The notes: generated by a model not told the origin, from the sequence alone. Counted from the first letter of the stretch, positions 12,838 through 25,304 are shown. The stretch is DNA of 64,000 nt from Tubulanus polymorphus (GCF_964204645.1 NC_134030.1:6942278-7006277); one strand, 5' to 3'. Numbers and translations: made by a program.

Positions 12838-13932
12838 ATGTTCGGTTTTCCGCGTTCGCTCTACCGGACCGACCAAGTGCCGAGCGTGTGCCGCGAGTTG
12901 TTCATCAATTCCGGCTACCGTAGTCCGCACAGTTCGATCAAACAATGCGTGATGAGCTTGTTCGAGGTGACCAACGAAACGGTGAACATCTGGACGCACA
13001 TTTTACCGGCTTTTTACTTCACGTGGAAGATCGTCAAGTGCTGGCAGTCGTACGATTTCGTCGACGACCCGTACGCGACGCCGCTGTTCATCTTACTGCT
13101 GTCGTGTTGGGGATACCTGATGGCCAGTTCGTTCGCGCACATATTCAGCGCCATGTCCGTTTTGTCGCGTCACGTTTGTTTTTTCATGGATTACGCGTCG
13201 TTGAGTTTGTACAGTTTCGGCTCGGCGGTCGCGTATCGCACGTACTGTCTACCGGACGGCGCGTACGTTGCGAACTACGGCAACTATTACCTATACGCGG
13301 CCGTATGTAACGCCATTCTGTGTACGGTGTTTTCGTGTTTATCGCGCTATCTCAAATTGTCGCCGCTGTTGACCACGTGTCGCATGATGTCGTTTTTGTT
13401 CCCGTACATTTACGACAACATCCCCATCATCTACCGCTTGGCTTTCTGTCACGGCGAAGATCTCGGCTGCCAAAGCGACGGCTTACGACTCCACTTCGGC
13501 CAGTACTTTTTTTCGTTACTGGCCGGCTTGGCTTACTGTTCGCATTTACCCGAGCGGATTCGACCGGGTACTTTCGATTTCATCGGACACAGTCATCAGA
13601 TATTTCACGTTATGGGCGCGATCGCCAGCTATCTGCAGATTAAAGCGACCATGAGCGATTCGGCCGCTCGGAAGTCTTTCATTTTAAAACACGATCAAAC
13701 GATTCCATCCAGTCAGTGGTTGTTTGCCTTGACGGCGTTCTTATCCGTCGTCAACGTCGCGATCATCGTCTACTTCGGGGTGCAAATGTACCTTTACAGT
13801 TTGCACGCCGACCACAAAGATAACCTACAACTAGTCGATCAGCTCGTCGACGGAGATAGCGATTTGGAAAATGAAGACGATGATGACGAAGATGATGATA
13901 ATTCCAACATAAAGCAAAAGAAAAGTCTGTGA
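12838..13932 (+). CDS. PAQR family membrane progestin receptor (mPR gamma/PAQR5-like)
   Basis: 364-residue seven-helix membrane protein of the progestin and adipoQ receptor family, which bind steroids or act as ceramidase-like zinc hydrolases. An intracellular N-terminus (VPSVCRELFINSGYR) leads into LFEVTNETVNIWTHILP near residues 41-57. The metal site is SSFAH (His101) and GHSHQIFH (His253, His257), the three histidines of the family. CFFMDYASLSLYSFGSA is close to the mPR class of vertebrates. The coding region lies in a single exon after an acceptor at 12807. A three-codon upstream ORF (12810-12818) precedes the chosen ATG. The tail is a run of Asp/Glu (about residues 340-355) not typical of the core family. 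GC content is clearly higher than in surrounding DNA. The exact subtype among PAQR5/6/7/8/9 is uncertain. Confidence 0.93.
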   Translation: MFGFPRSLYRTDQVPSVCRELFINSGYRSPHSSIKQCVMSLFEVTNETVNIWTHILPAFYFTWKIVKCWQSYDFVDDPYATPLFILLLSCWGYLMASSFAHIFSAMSVLSRHVCFFMDYASLSLYSFGSAVAYRTYCLPDGAYVANYGNYYLYAAVCNAILCTVFSCLSRYLKLSPLLTTCRMMSFLFPYIYDNIPIIYRLAFCHGEDLGCQSDGLRLHFGQYFFSLLAGLAYCSHLPERIRPGTFDFIGHSHQIFHVMGAIASYLQIKATMSDSAARKSFILKHDQTIPSSQWLFALTAFLSVVNVAIIVYFGVQMYLYSLHADHKDNLQLVDQLVDGDSDLENEDDDDEDDDNSNIKQKKSL

Positions 13933-16900
13933 TCAATTTCATTTCAGGGTTTGATCGAAGGAAGTAAAAATGATAGCCCGATGGGGGGACGATTAGTTTC
14001 ATGGTTCCTACAGGTCCTTAAACTCCTTGAATACCATGGTTTTAGGGGTAAAATGTCCTAAAATTCTGAGCTTCGCCTTCAAATCCCCATTATCCCCTTT
14101 AAATTCTGAAAATTGCCCCATAATTTTACTGGAGGGGCGACTTGAGTCGGGCTTCAAAGTTCTGAATTATAGAATATTTCAGTGCTGAGATCAAATCCTA
14201 TACGTTTTTTGTCACTGTCAATCGACTGAGGCTTCCAGTCGTTATTGTGATAATGTCTAGAAGTTAGGGTTTAGTGGTTTAGTTTTCTGTATGAAGTGCG
14301 ACCCTTCATTTTGATTAGGTATTCATAAAATACGTGGAATGTTTGGTGAGGTGCTTGCGGTGGAGCTAAGGTTTCTAGAAATATATTCTTTTGTCGTAAA
14401 ATCATTATGTACACACTTTCGTTTCAAAAAATGTACATTCAAATTTTTGGTATACCGGTAGCTTCAAATCATTTGACTTTCTTCCCTAGAAATTGTACCA
14501 TTCAAAGTCTCATGGTTTGAGCCCTTGTGTCGCACGTGCATTGCGTAGAATCGGCAAGTAATGCTTTATCGAGATGAAAAGTTTAGTGGTCTTCAGTTAG
14601 GCTAAATGTTTTTCTAAAAAAGTAAAAGCATATATAATGTGTTATTACTGTAATAAGTAAAAGGTTGCATGGTTACTAATTGATATCATCAGTCACTGCT
14701 GAAATAACTGTTGCCGTGGGATATCGAATTATAATTCCTGCTTGGATAATAATCAATCTACACGGAGAAAAAAGCTGCTTGCCATTATTAGCTTTCGGGT
14801 GGAAGATATAAGAAAATATATGTAATAACAGCAAACGACTTTTCATAGCTTTTGAATGGTGTCGATAATTGAAATGCCAATTTATGTTATGTATTAATTT
14901 TTTTTTTTTAAATATATATATATGCGTTTCTTACTTAAATGCCTTCGGATGAAGGCTATATTCATGCGATATATGAATTATATATTTTCTATATGAATTA
15001 TATATATTTTCATTTCAAAAGCTGCTCTTTGAATTTCGTACGAGAGAGTCGATTTGAGTTCATGGCATGTCCGCTCAGGGCATGATTCTATTTATTACTT
15101 TGACGTATGTAAGCATTATAACTGTTTACAACCTAGTCTGTTTCACCCGGTTGATCATGATATCATTTGTACTACATTTATATTTTCATATGTTATAACG
15201 ATTGAATAATTCCGTTGACTATTTTTTTAAAGGACGCATCTCTTGGTCTCACAGAAAATTACGCAATTATGTACGATACGAAAGTCTATTTCGATGTATG
15301 GTTATTTGTCAAAACATTATATGATAACGGGTTTCAATAGACAAGTGACTGCCTGATTTCCATAAGGTAAAAACCCACAGTAAAATGAAGAAAAAAAACT
15401 CAACTCCCGATACACCCCCCACATCGGTGCAGAACAAATTGGGGATATAGAGAGTGTGGCGGTATATAGGGAGGGGGGTGTTTTACTATATATTTGTGTA
15501 GAGATGCACGTTGAGAAAACCTGGGGGTAGGCGGGGGTGGCAGTATATGGGAGGGCGGTTCATTGTAGTTTGAAGATGGCTCATAGAATTGCGGCGAAAA
15601 GTCAGATTCTCTTTTAGTTTTCTTTAATTCTATTGTGGGTTTTTACTTTATTATATAGTAATATTTTATCGCTGTTTAAATGCTGTAGTGATTGATAACG
15701 CCGCATCTCATGACTTGTCCATTTGTGATCCCTAAAAATTCAGGTGGTACACTATGTTTTGCAAGTAATAAGTTGAATATGAATACTATATTTTTATAGA
15801 ATTTAATTTAACCGATTAATCCTAGAGAAATGAATTTTATATCCGTTATTGACCGTGCTAGATATTTGTTAGCGCTGAATTGTATTTTCGTAAGCTCGAT
15901 GATAAGCCTCCTGTATTGCGTTTGATCGTTCAAGGTGGAGAACGTGGGACATTTATTATCTAGAAAAAAGCTTAAATAAGAATATGATTTATATATCTAG
16001 GCAAGTGCCAGATCGTTTTCAATCTATGAAGTGTTTATAATGATACTGTAATTTATTTTCTTATACACCTTACTATAGCACTATGAGAATAATCATTGCA
16101 TTGTTGATATCTAGGCTACGATTAGTAAAAGTCAACACATTTTGGTGTCTTCTGATTCTCGATGAGAAGATTTTCTGTGTAAGCTCAAATAATGCAATCG
16201 TGGTGTCAAATCATTAGGTAATATGTTTATTTCAAATCATGTACTACTAGCTCACAAGCTACTACTCAGTGGTCCAATTGATTAAGATCTCTTTCTATGG
16301 CATCAATTGTGCCATATGTACTGGTAATTTCAAAAATGGCATTTTATGTGATACCAGCTATAGCAATTACAGTTGCACGTGTGGTGCTGCATATACTGGT
16401 AGTAGAAAAAAACATGCATTTTATATTTTCCGATACTGGTGAAAAATAGCGATTACCCTTGTTATAATCGAGGGGCTTACAAGACTGTATGAAATGCTGC
16501 ATTTCTTTTTATTGAAGCATGAATCGAATTCGATGGGACATCTGTTGTGAAATTAATCTACACACATACATATACACAATATTATTATATGGAATGGTTC
16601 ACACTTCTATCATATCGATGTGGCTCTTGTACACTTAAATACCTAAATAACAAAAGCAGAAATGTTAATAAGTTAATTGCTCGTAATATGTGACCTGCGA
16701 TTTGGGTTAACATGAAATTAGGATCAGCAAAAATTTCTAAGACTACACAACCTAATATATAATGGGTAGTCCGATAGTCACTAGTTCGTAGTAAACAGCT
16801 GTCAATCTGCGGCCTAGACCCACTTTCTGTTCTGGTGGCTCTCTGTTTTTTTTTTGGTGGTTCAGGCTTCACCTGTTTTGAAAATTTCATCCAAAAGGAT

Positions 16901-18295
16901 TTAAACTGAAAACTAAAACAAATTTACTACAAAACAGTTTCCAAAAAAGATCATCAAGACTTCATACTATTGAGTCTTCAGGAGGGAGGGTGATTCCAGG
17001 CTGCAGAATTTAAGGCTACTGGACCGGCGGATCCAGTGGCCAATCTTGAAGTACTTGTCACATCCCTTAAGAGTGCTTTGATGTCCAAAAAGGTGTACTC
17101 CCGCACTGAGGGGCTAATTTTGAAGAACATGTGAAAGGGCACTTTGATGTACTGAAAGAACTCCCGCGCTGAAATGTGAAATGCACCTATTAGTTGACAA
17201 AATGAAAAAGGTCACTCAAAATTTGATGAGCTTGTACAATAAAATAACAATATAAGTCTCATTAGTCCCCCTGGATCTATCTCAATGGTGGTAGATGGTG
17301 TCATTTGCATAAAGAATAACCTAAAACATACAATCTCTTTTTTACTAGTGCCATTTTAGAAATGCCTGCCTACAACTTCATTAACTTTCTAAAAATATGA
17401 CGCATGAAAAGATTATACCGGGGTATAAGCTTTTTAGTTTCTGCTATGTGATACAACAACGACGATTGTTGCTTTCGAATCATGAGAGCTCGATTTATTT
17501 ATATGGTAGATATTTTTGTAATCACATCAGCTACGACGACACAGTGTGTTCGGTTTACTAAAATACAAATTAAAACTGGTGTATTAATATATATTTATCA
17601 TTATTGATAATGAATTATTTATGAACTGTTAATCTATATACTGATGTTTCTAACAAAGCTTTTAATCAGTGTAATAGCTGCCAGGTGTGCTATTGAATAA
17701 TATATTGTTTACCGATAAAATAGTTTTTATTCTTGTCTTCTTTTTCCACTGAGAGGCTGGTTATCTGATGGAGTCATTCATTACTACCGGTACTTCAAAT
17801 TGCGTAAAGCTGCGGCTTGAAAATTGAAAGGTTTTTTTTTCGCAATTTGATTTACTGGTATTCTTTGTATTTCAAGTCTCTGACTGGCCTGGGAAATATC
17901 AATAGCTGAAATTATTCAGTTTTATTTGGAAATCCTCCAATCTTCGGACCAAATTTGCAATAACTTTACGTAATGCGCTACATCTGTTACTTACAGTGAA
18001 TATCTGGCTTTACATGTTTGTCATCTGTTACGCGAGGAAAAAAAAAGTAAGTTCACTAACACTGGATTCATGCAGTACACAGTCAATCGATTTATTTCAT
18101 AAATTTAACAAATTCTGTAATAATATTGCAATAATATAAGTATATATGAAAGAATTTTTCAAACAAAATAATTCGTGTACGGATGATTTGAAGACATCCT
18201 CCTACTGCTTTATTTCGGGTCAATAATGTACGAATCACAGTTTGATTCAGGGACGGATTCTGAGTAATATAAAGTCGCAACACACGCCAACTATT
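13933..18295. other. Gene-poor interval with one inverted-repeat element
   Basis: It should hold the PAQR 3' UTR, but no clear end could be fixed. Otherwise it is AT-rich with TA tracts near 14905-15005, an element at 15367-15646, and two partly similar phrases (ctttgatgt...ctcccgc) near 17070-17165. No reading frame here shows codon bias or a family match. Confidence 0.5.
15367..15646. repeat. 280-bp element with terminal GTAAAAACCCACA inverted repeats
   Basis: GTAAAAACCCACA at 15367-15379 is inverted exactly as TGTGGGTTTTTAC at 15634-15646. The body has purine/pyrimidine-skewed, G-rich stretches (ggggggtg, gggggtaggcggggg). It looks like a non-autonomous DNA element, with no coding region. 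Confidence 0.55.
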
Positions 18296-21200
18296 CTATG
18301 TTTCTTGCGCGGCTTCATCTTGAATATCTTCTGACACGATTCCTTCGACGCCAGCATCATCAACGGTCTTCTCTTCTTCAGTAGTTTTTTCTAGAAATGA
18401 AAAGCGACGGTAAATGTTAGGAACTCGAAGAGTCTCGTAACCACCATTCTTTGTGAAAAGTAGGCAAAAAAAGTAGCGTTATCATCCAAGTCTTCACTCT
18501 CAGTGAATGTCCCTTAAACTGATTTAGTCTTAATCAGACATATTACTTTGCTGGTCCCAACTTTTCCAACTTATGCAAGTGTTACTGTAGGCTATAAGAA
18601 ATGGGGCTAATGATTCTAAATAGGTATATTGTACAAACCTTCATCTGGATTGGTATCGCTGTTGGGTTTACTGCCACCATTCAACTCATCTTGTTCATCT
18701 ATTCGTGATAAAACGTCGGTTCCTTCATCTGAAACAAGTTCTGTTTGTTCCTTCTTAGTTCCGTCTCCTAAATACAATCACAGTGAATATATAAGCAAAA
18801 ATATACCATAAATCATAGGCCTAAATGCTACATAATCGCTGAAGTTCAGGTCCCTAGTAGTTGTCTGTGCCTGGTTTTCCAATGGCATGATAAATTGCCA
18901 TCGGCAAATCCATTCAAGATATTTTATTTTTTGTCTGAGACAAATACTTTTCATTCAAATAAATGTACAGGGTCATTCATTTATTACGTACGCATTAGGG
19001 GAGGGGGGAAAGGTCAGTGCAATTGCATACTGTAATGCTTAATGTATATGAAAAAATGGCCGATTTTGAGTACAGAGGGGGAGTTGAAAAATTCAAATTT
19101 TATGCGTACATTATAAATGAATGATCCCTACTGGGATCTGTTATTGGACCAAAGTTATTATCTTTTACTGATATTTATACAGTAGAATCCCCTTAATTTG
19201 GATCATTTGGGACCAATAAAATTCAATAATCTCCAGATTAGACCAAAATTCGGATTAAACGGGTTTGACTGTATCCCCTCGTGCTTGTAAAAATTTACCT
19301 GCACTCTCGGAGAGTGTTTGGGTTTGATCCTCATCAGTGTCGGTAACGGGTTGACTCTTAGCGAATATGACGTCTAACTCAGATTTGATATCGCTCACAC
19401 AATCTTTCACCTTCTGCATGCTCTCGTCGCTCATGTTTATATCTTCGACGACGGCCCAGTAGCCGGGCGGGAAAAACGTTACAGGCATCGAACAAACTGT
19501 ATTCTCCGGCACTTCGTACCAACCTGCGAGCAAAAATCCTTAACATAAATATTCTCAAGTAGTTTTTCAATCAAAAAGATCCACAATTCATTACATGTGC
19601 ACTAGGGAAAGAAAACTTATAATGTTTAATCAAAAACCATTAGTTTATCTAAAGGATTCATTCTTTTATTATTTTTATATTTATTACTGTCATTTACCAC
19701 TGTCACAAACCTTAGAAGAAACATACAGCATAGTTCCCTCGCAATTGTGAAAAATACTCGGAATTTGAAATTGATTATTGAAAGCGTTTAAATGCTGGAT
19801 TTTTAAACAAAAGCTTACCTTCCGATTTGACGACAAGCGAGTAAATCTCTCCGCGAGAACACCCTTGAAACCAGTGCGAAAGGAGAGTAGATATCGCCGA
19901 TCCGTGAGACGTTGCCGAATGGTGACGTAACGCCGTTTTTAAATTCTCTTCGCGTTGATTCACCGTTTCCATAAATTCGCTTTCCAACCATTTTCGATCG
20001 TAGATTTTCTCCAGAACGGGAACGGAATAGAACGGCGGTCCCCAGACAGCGCCGTCGTAGTGATGAACGCGACTGTTGTTAATGTCTACGTACTTATTTC
20101 CGTTGACGTTGCCCCAGATGATGACGTCGGCGACGCTCGCCGAATTCACGTTCAAACGCTGCGCGAGGACGGCTTTGGCCCTGTTCTCGAACAGTCGACT
20201 TAGACCGACGATATCGCAGCTTTTAACGTTCGTCGCGGTCCTCGAAATGATATCGACGATGAAATTAATCGGTCCCGAACTGGCAACCAATACTCGCACG
20301 TCTTTGCTACTGACATTGTTGATGGTTTCAGAGTATTTCGTGAAGTATTCGTAATATTTTGCGAGTTTAGCCGATTGGTCAGTTTCGGGTTCGAACTCTA
20401 ATTCATCCAGCATGACTATACACCAGCATCCTTTGAATGCCTCTTCGGGATCCGTGAACACAGTGACCTAGAATTATAAATTTCATACAATCGGTAACAT
20501 GTATTTTAATACCCTCAACCCAATGAGCCCATGCAGGACATTATCAGCGGATTCAATGTTTCTTTTTCCCAATTGAGGAGAGACCAAAGAAAAACATTCA
20601 AACAAGAAACTCTGCCGCCTCCAGGATTCGAACCCATGAATCACTGGATTGGCGAGTCCAGTGACCGGTGGCTTAAACCACTCAGCTTCTCAATAGAATC
20701 AGTAACTGAACTACACAAAGATGTTGGATATCGATCATATATGAATATCATCAGTCAGTTGCTCATAAATGGGTTCAAGTCAACTGGTCGACGCATGCCA
20801 TAGCCACAATCAATAATATTGCATTGTAACAATAATATTCGTTGACTGGTTAACTTTCACCAACTTTTAAGCAAATGACCCCCGAATCGGATAGAAACAG
20901 AGACAAACCTCGCGTAGTAATTCATTGGCTAAATCTTGCGCTTCCATTTGTACTCCGCGCAAACATTCTTGATTCTCTTCCTCCGTGTCCAATAAGTGAA
21001 GATTAACCTCGACATTTGGTCCGAGGATATCACCGCGAGCGAACGCCGGTATTAAATTGTACGCTACGGCGCTCGTCGCGTTCGTGATACAAACATGAAC
21101 CGGTTTACTCAACGCCCTTCGTTCTTTCTCTTCGTTGTCGAGCTCGATTTTCGTCTTGAGATTTTCATCGGCAATTTTCGTCATGTCATCGCTCGTCAGT

Positions 21201-22371
21201 TCGGACACGTCGCCGTAGTAACCTTTAGCGTATTCTTGAAAGTCATTAGCGCCACCTATTATTACGGCTTTTCCACCTCTGTCGACAAGTTCTCGCCATA
21301 TTAACGGAGATTTTGTATGCGTCCATCCCCTCTCCTTGCACGTTTCGTTTAACCAGTCCTGTATTAAAATTTTTTGAAAGATTCAATTAAACTAAATATA
21401 TCAGGGTGGCCGCTTTCAGCCCATTTACAAATCCCCCGAGCTTTCCCTGACTTTTCCATCTGATTACACAAATTTCTGGGTTCAGAATGTTACAATTCAT
21501 TCATTTTTCATTGATAAAGAATCACTCAGAGTTCTCCCTGGGTTTTTTCAGGTTGGTTATATTTGTCAAATTCCCTTTTGAGTTTTCCCTAATTCTTTCT
21601 AGATTTTTCTGAGACCCTCCCTGAGTTTTCCAGGTCAGTGATCACCCTGATACTTTCACTGGTTCCTCAGAGTTTAGAGTCAGTAGAGATATCAGGCATC
21701 CTATCTGCCTATCTGCCTCCTCCAACTCACAATACTAAGACACTGACCTGCCATTCTTCTTTCCGCTTCACAATTTTGTGAAGTTTAAAATCATTCAGAT
21801 TTTTTGACAGTTTGTCCGCCAGTAATTCAACGCGTGCGTAATATGGACAGCTCGCACAACCTACAACAATGTAATGCCGTAATTGAAGTGCGGTGACAAA
21901 AAAGTAATCAAGAAAGTAATTGACATTGTGACAAAATTTCATTGGGTGCGCTGGCGGCAGGGTCCCATAATTTTGAGAAAAATAAGTAGGCCTAAATGGT
22001 TTTGGACAAATGGATGGGGGGTGGGAAAAGTTTGCAGCCGAGCGGAGAAGATAGAGGGGTTTCATTCCGACAGGCCGTCCGACAGGTGACATTCATTCAT
22101 CTGACAAATTCATTCTCCACTCTTCCCCCCCTCACTCATCCTCTCCTCTTTTTAGCTATGCCTAAAAAGGTTCACAAATCACAGTGTTTTTATCAATCAT
22201 GTAAGGTTGTTAGGCCCTAAGTAGAAGAAGTTTCACTGGTGCGCAGCTTGGACCTCAGTTATGACTAATAATTAGCAACAGGTGTCATTGTAAGTTAATC
22301 AAAATTTAATCAAAAACTGGTAGAAATAAATGACATGACATTAACCTACCTGCAATAACTACTTTCGCCAT
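18296..22371 (-). CDS. MDH1B: MDH1B, malate dehydrogenase 1B-like ciliary-associated protein
   Basis: Divergent member of the lactate/malate dehydrogenase superfamily with an N-terminal thioredoxin/glutathione-transferase-like extension; vertebrate copies are expressed in ciliated and sperm cells. Exons: 22350-22371 (MAKVVIAG), 21748-21860, 20909-21358, 19819-20467, 19299-19523, 18639-18768, 18296-18390. Family blocks are CPYYARVELLADKLSKNLNDF, SPLIWRELVDRGGKAVIIGG, NATSAVAYNLIPAFARGDI, VIIWGNVNGNKYVDI, and AVWGPPFYSVPVLEKIYDRKW. The first five exons join in frame. The penultimate exon is odd: in the expected frame it stops at about 18694, while the next frame stays open and runs in phase into the acidic last exon. 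The true C-terminus is therefore uncertain. The start is fixed by identity to the vertebrate N-terminus. Confidence 0.93.
18969..19129. repeat. 161-bp MITE-like element in MDH1B intron
   Basis: AGGGTCATTCATTTATTACG (18969-18988) continues to TACGCA. It is inverted at 19103-19129 as TGCGTACATTATAAATGAAT plus GATCCCT. The short non-coding body contains a ggggaggggggaaagg run. It lies between MDH1B exons 5 and 6, exactly where the reading-frame problem of that gene occurs. Confidence 0.65.
20617..20691 (-). repeat. tRNA-like sequence, probable SINE head or tRNA pseudogene
   Basis: On the minus strand there is a good A-box-like AGCTGAGTGGTTTAAGCC and a B-box-like GGGTTCGAATCCTGG (20621-20635). 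A 6-bp stem ACTGGA/TCCAGT sits in the anticodon position. The putative anticodon loop has 8 bases and the acceptor ends do not pair, so it is not a working tRNA. A tRNA-derived SINE inside the MDH1B intron fits best. Confidence 0.5.
21405..21655. repeat. Dispersed repeat, second CCCTGA-rich copy
   Basis: It begins tcagggtggccgctttc and continues with several variants of ttccctgacttttcc and ccctgagttttccagg, ending caccctgat. It is related to 5440-5665 in reverse arrangement. It lies in MDH1B intron 2 and has no coding potential. Confidence 0.5.
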
Positions 22372-22386
22372 TTTGACGCCGTATCG

Positions 22387-22400
22387 GTTGCCATGGAAAC
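22387..22400. promoter_or_regulatory. RFX X-box GTTGCCATGGAAAC in shared MDH1B/NIFK promoter
   Basis: The 14-mer GTTGCCATGGAAAC matches the RFX X-box consensus at every informative position. It lies 16 bp upstream of the MDH1B ATG and 183 bp upstream of the NIFK ATG. RFX factors drive ciliary genes, and MDH1B belongs to that class. The match is seen directly; use by RFX is inference. Confidence 0.7.
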
Positions 22401-22582
22401 CATATTCAGCGATTAAAATCTATAATTCCTTATCTTAAGATATATTCAAAAATGATTTTTCGATTGTGGGAATTGGCAATTATTTCTAGTTCGATATGAA
22501 ATTAAACAATTCAACTATTACTAATTCGGTAATGATTTTCATGAAGTGTGGACCCTGCCACCAGGAGGCGCTCACTTTCATA

Positions 22583-25304
22583 ATGGCGGCTCTAGGCAAA
22601 AAATCACGAGGCAAGAAAACTGTCAAAGAATCAACCTCGGACGACGAGATGATCGAAAGCAGTATTGAAAAGGAAAAATCTAAGAAATGGGGAAACCTTA
22701 TCGCTCTCGACCCGAAAGATCAAGCCGAGTTTGAGCTAAAGGTCAAAGATATTCGGGACAAGAAAAATGTAAGTTTCCCAATAAATAATAAAACTTGATT
22801 GATTTCTTCTTCATCTCATGATTCTTCTATCTTCTTCAGCTCGACCCAACACTACAGAGGCCAGATATTTGTTTATCTTTTCTAGAATGTCCTTGAAGGG
22901 TCAAAAAAAGGAGTTGTCTATCTGGGTCACATCCCGAAAGGTTTGTTCGAACCGCAGTTGAAGAAGTTTTTCAGTCAGTTCGGAAACATCAATCGACTTC
23001 GCATTTCTAGAAGCAAAAAGACTGGCAATTCCAAAGGCTACGCATTCATTGAGTTTGAATTTGCTGAAATTGCGAAAGTTGTCGCCGAAACGATGAATAG
23101 TTACCTCACTTTCAATAGATTAATGCAGTGTAAGTATTGGTTGAGAAGGATTTATATATGCAATATGGCAGACACAAGCGTTCTACCAAAATATCCTCGT
23201 AGACCCGGTCATCCTTTCTATTGTTAATCAAAACTTCCGCCTGACTAAACAACTTAATCGTACAGAATCCTTAGTAATTCAGTCAAGTCATCATATAATT
23301 TCCACTAACTGCGGGTTTTTATAAGTAAGATATGAGTTTCATGAACACACAATAATAACAGTATAATGTCTAAAAAACGAAATACAATAGGAGAAAATAT
23401 GAAGTGTATTCATGAAATATTTCTAACGAAGTGGATATTTAACCATGTATGGCAAAGTATTTACTTCCGCTATTTTACCGTACATTATTACTATATATAG
23501 TATTAATTGATAAAAGTAACAATAAAGTAATTATATTGGGTTTAGGGTTTTGATAGGGTTAGTGTCGAGAGGGTGAGAAGAGGGTCCAGAGGGTTCCGTT
23601 TTACCCCTAGGTATAGGGTAAGGTGTGGTACTATAGATAGTTTAAAAACAATCTAGTGGTTTTCAGCGAGTTCAGTGGTCTAATGGTATGACGTTGCCCT
23701 AGTAATTTACTGGCCCGCGTTCAAGTCTCGCTCTATTTTCTCTAATTCTTCTGTTCTCTACACTTTCCTTGAATTTTCTAAGTCGCGCGGCGTAAATCAG
23801 CCAATCAGCGACGATGTACGGTATAATAGCGGAAATAAATACTCGGCTGTATACGGTAAAATATCCACTGCGTATTTCTTAACGTTGCTCTTTTTCATTA
23901 TTAAATGAATGGTTTTTGAAGAGGACATTATATAGACGAGGACGTTTTAAAGGGAGACTTTAATTTTATACAGCAAACTTTTTGATAATATCATCAAAAT
24001 TTGAACATTCAATAGATTTAATTAATTGTCAATTAAAACGATTTGCATTTATTCGCCACTTTTGATTGTCCCCGGATGAAGACATTGGTCCTAGTTTGGC
24101 GAATAATCGAGGGTTAACAATGTAAAGAATACAGAACAGAATCTGGTTGATTATGCGGGCTATGAATGATAACTATATGCTCAAATGCTGATTTCCAACC
24201 CAAAGGGAAACATCAAAGCTAATTAGAATAGGCTAAAATGTTTAAAAATTCTCAAATCCTTCTCACACTTTTGATTATTCAGGTCAGTTCCTACCGGATG
24301 AAAAAGTTCATCCAGCGATGTTCAAAAATTCTTTCCGACGTTTCAAACGGCCGATAAGTCATCTGATCAGTCAACAACGTTTGAATAAACACAAGTCACA
24401 GGAACGTGTCGAAAGAAACAAGAATCGTTTCCGCCAAAAAACGACGAAGAAACTACAGAAATTATCCGAACTTGGCATCGAAATGACTGTAGATCTACCG
24501 GTGAGCGATTTATTTCAGTATCGCTAAATTTTAAGATTTGTCGATATCAATTTAGATTAGTTGCAGTCAGTGTATATCAGCGTCCCTACGACTACTTGAT
24601 TTGACTGCTAGAATTCCTTCTAGATGGAAAATACTTATAATAAGCGTGCTTAAAACTCCTTTGATATTAGCGAAATGTCGAAAAATCCTTCAAGAAATTT
24701 TCTATTAGACTACATCTAAATTGATACAGGATATTTTTAAGCTAAGTAAGCAGTTACCGAATTAGAAACCAAGTTTCGTATTGTAAAGGATAAAAGTTTG
24801 CTTACGAAACCACTGAATTAATGGTTTACTGAGATAAATATTACCTATTTAAAAGGAGTCTACAGTAATTGGGATATGAAAGTGATTTATTGCATAATTT
24901 AGTATGAAACGGTTTCTGTGGAAATGTCTTATTCTAATAATCAGTGTTTGCTCTTTTGTCAGAATTGTGGGCCGGCTATCTCTTGCAAACAAGTGGCAAA
25001 GAAGAAATCCAAGAAAGAATCTGCCACTGATGAAACAGAGGTTGAACTCAACGATGTCAATGAAGATGCAGACACGACATTGTCTGCTGATAAAACGCAT
25101 GTTTTATTGGACGATAGTTCAGACTTTGATATAACAATTAAAACACCCCCGAATACAGTACGCATGAGTCGCAGTTTCTCGCATGCCACAGCCTCTACTC
25201 CTGTTGTATCCCAGAAAAAAACACAGAATAGGCGTAAATCGATGGGAGCCCAGGTCAAGACAAAAACAAATCCAGCTAAGAAAAAAGTAAAACGTTTAAG
25301 ATAA
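22583..25304 (+). CDS. NIFK: NIFK, nucleolar RNA-binding protein interacting with the Ki-67 FHA domain
   Basis: Nucleolar ribosome-biogenesis factor. Four exons: 22583-22768, 22886-23129, 24283-24500, 24963-25304, about 329 residues, all in phase. The single RRM runs from about residue 68 ([20 protein letters not shown]) through the RNP1-like block SKGYAFIEF to the edge of exon 2. The linker [20 protein letters not shown] is typical of the family. A basic coiled stretch ([20 protein letters not shown]) follows. The C-terminus has a TP...RRKS region like the Ki-67 FHA-binding phosphosite area of the human protein, and then a basic tail. In-frame upstream ATGs exist from 22496, but MAALGKK is favoured because it leads straight into the basic start of the protein. 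AATAAA is near 25328. Head to head with MDH1B. Confidence 0.94.
23665..23733 (+). repeat. tRNA-like sequence in NIFK intron 2
   Basis: AGCGAG and CTCGCT can pair as acceptor-stem ends. TCAGTGGTCTAATGGTATGA resembles a D-arm/A-box and GCGTTCAAGTCTCGC a degenerate B-box. The anticodon arm is not regular. It is likely a decayed tRNA-derived element rather than a gene. Confidence 0.4.

Noticed and set aside
16585-16890. 101-codon minus-strand frame with a basic PKKKQR start
   Set aside because: AT-rich composition, no splice context, no recognised domain; chance frame.
23665-23733. Functional tRNA gene
   Set aside because: The acceptor ends pair, but the anticodon and T arms do not form; listed only as a tRNA-like repeat.
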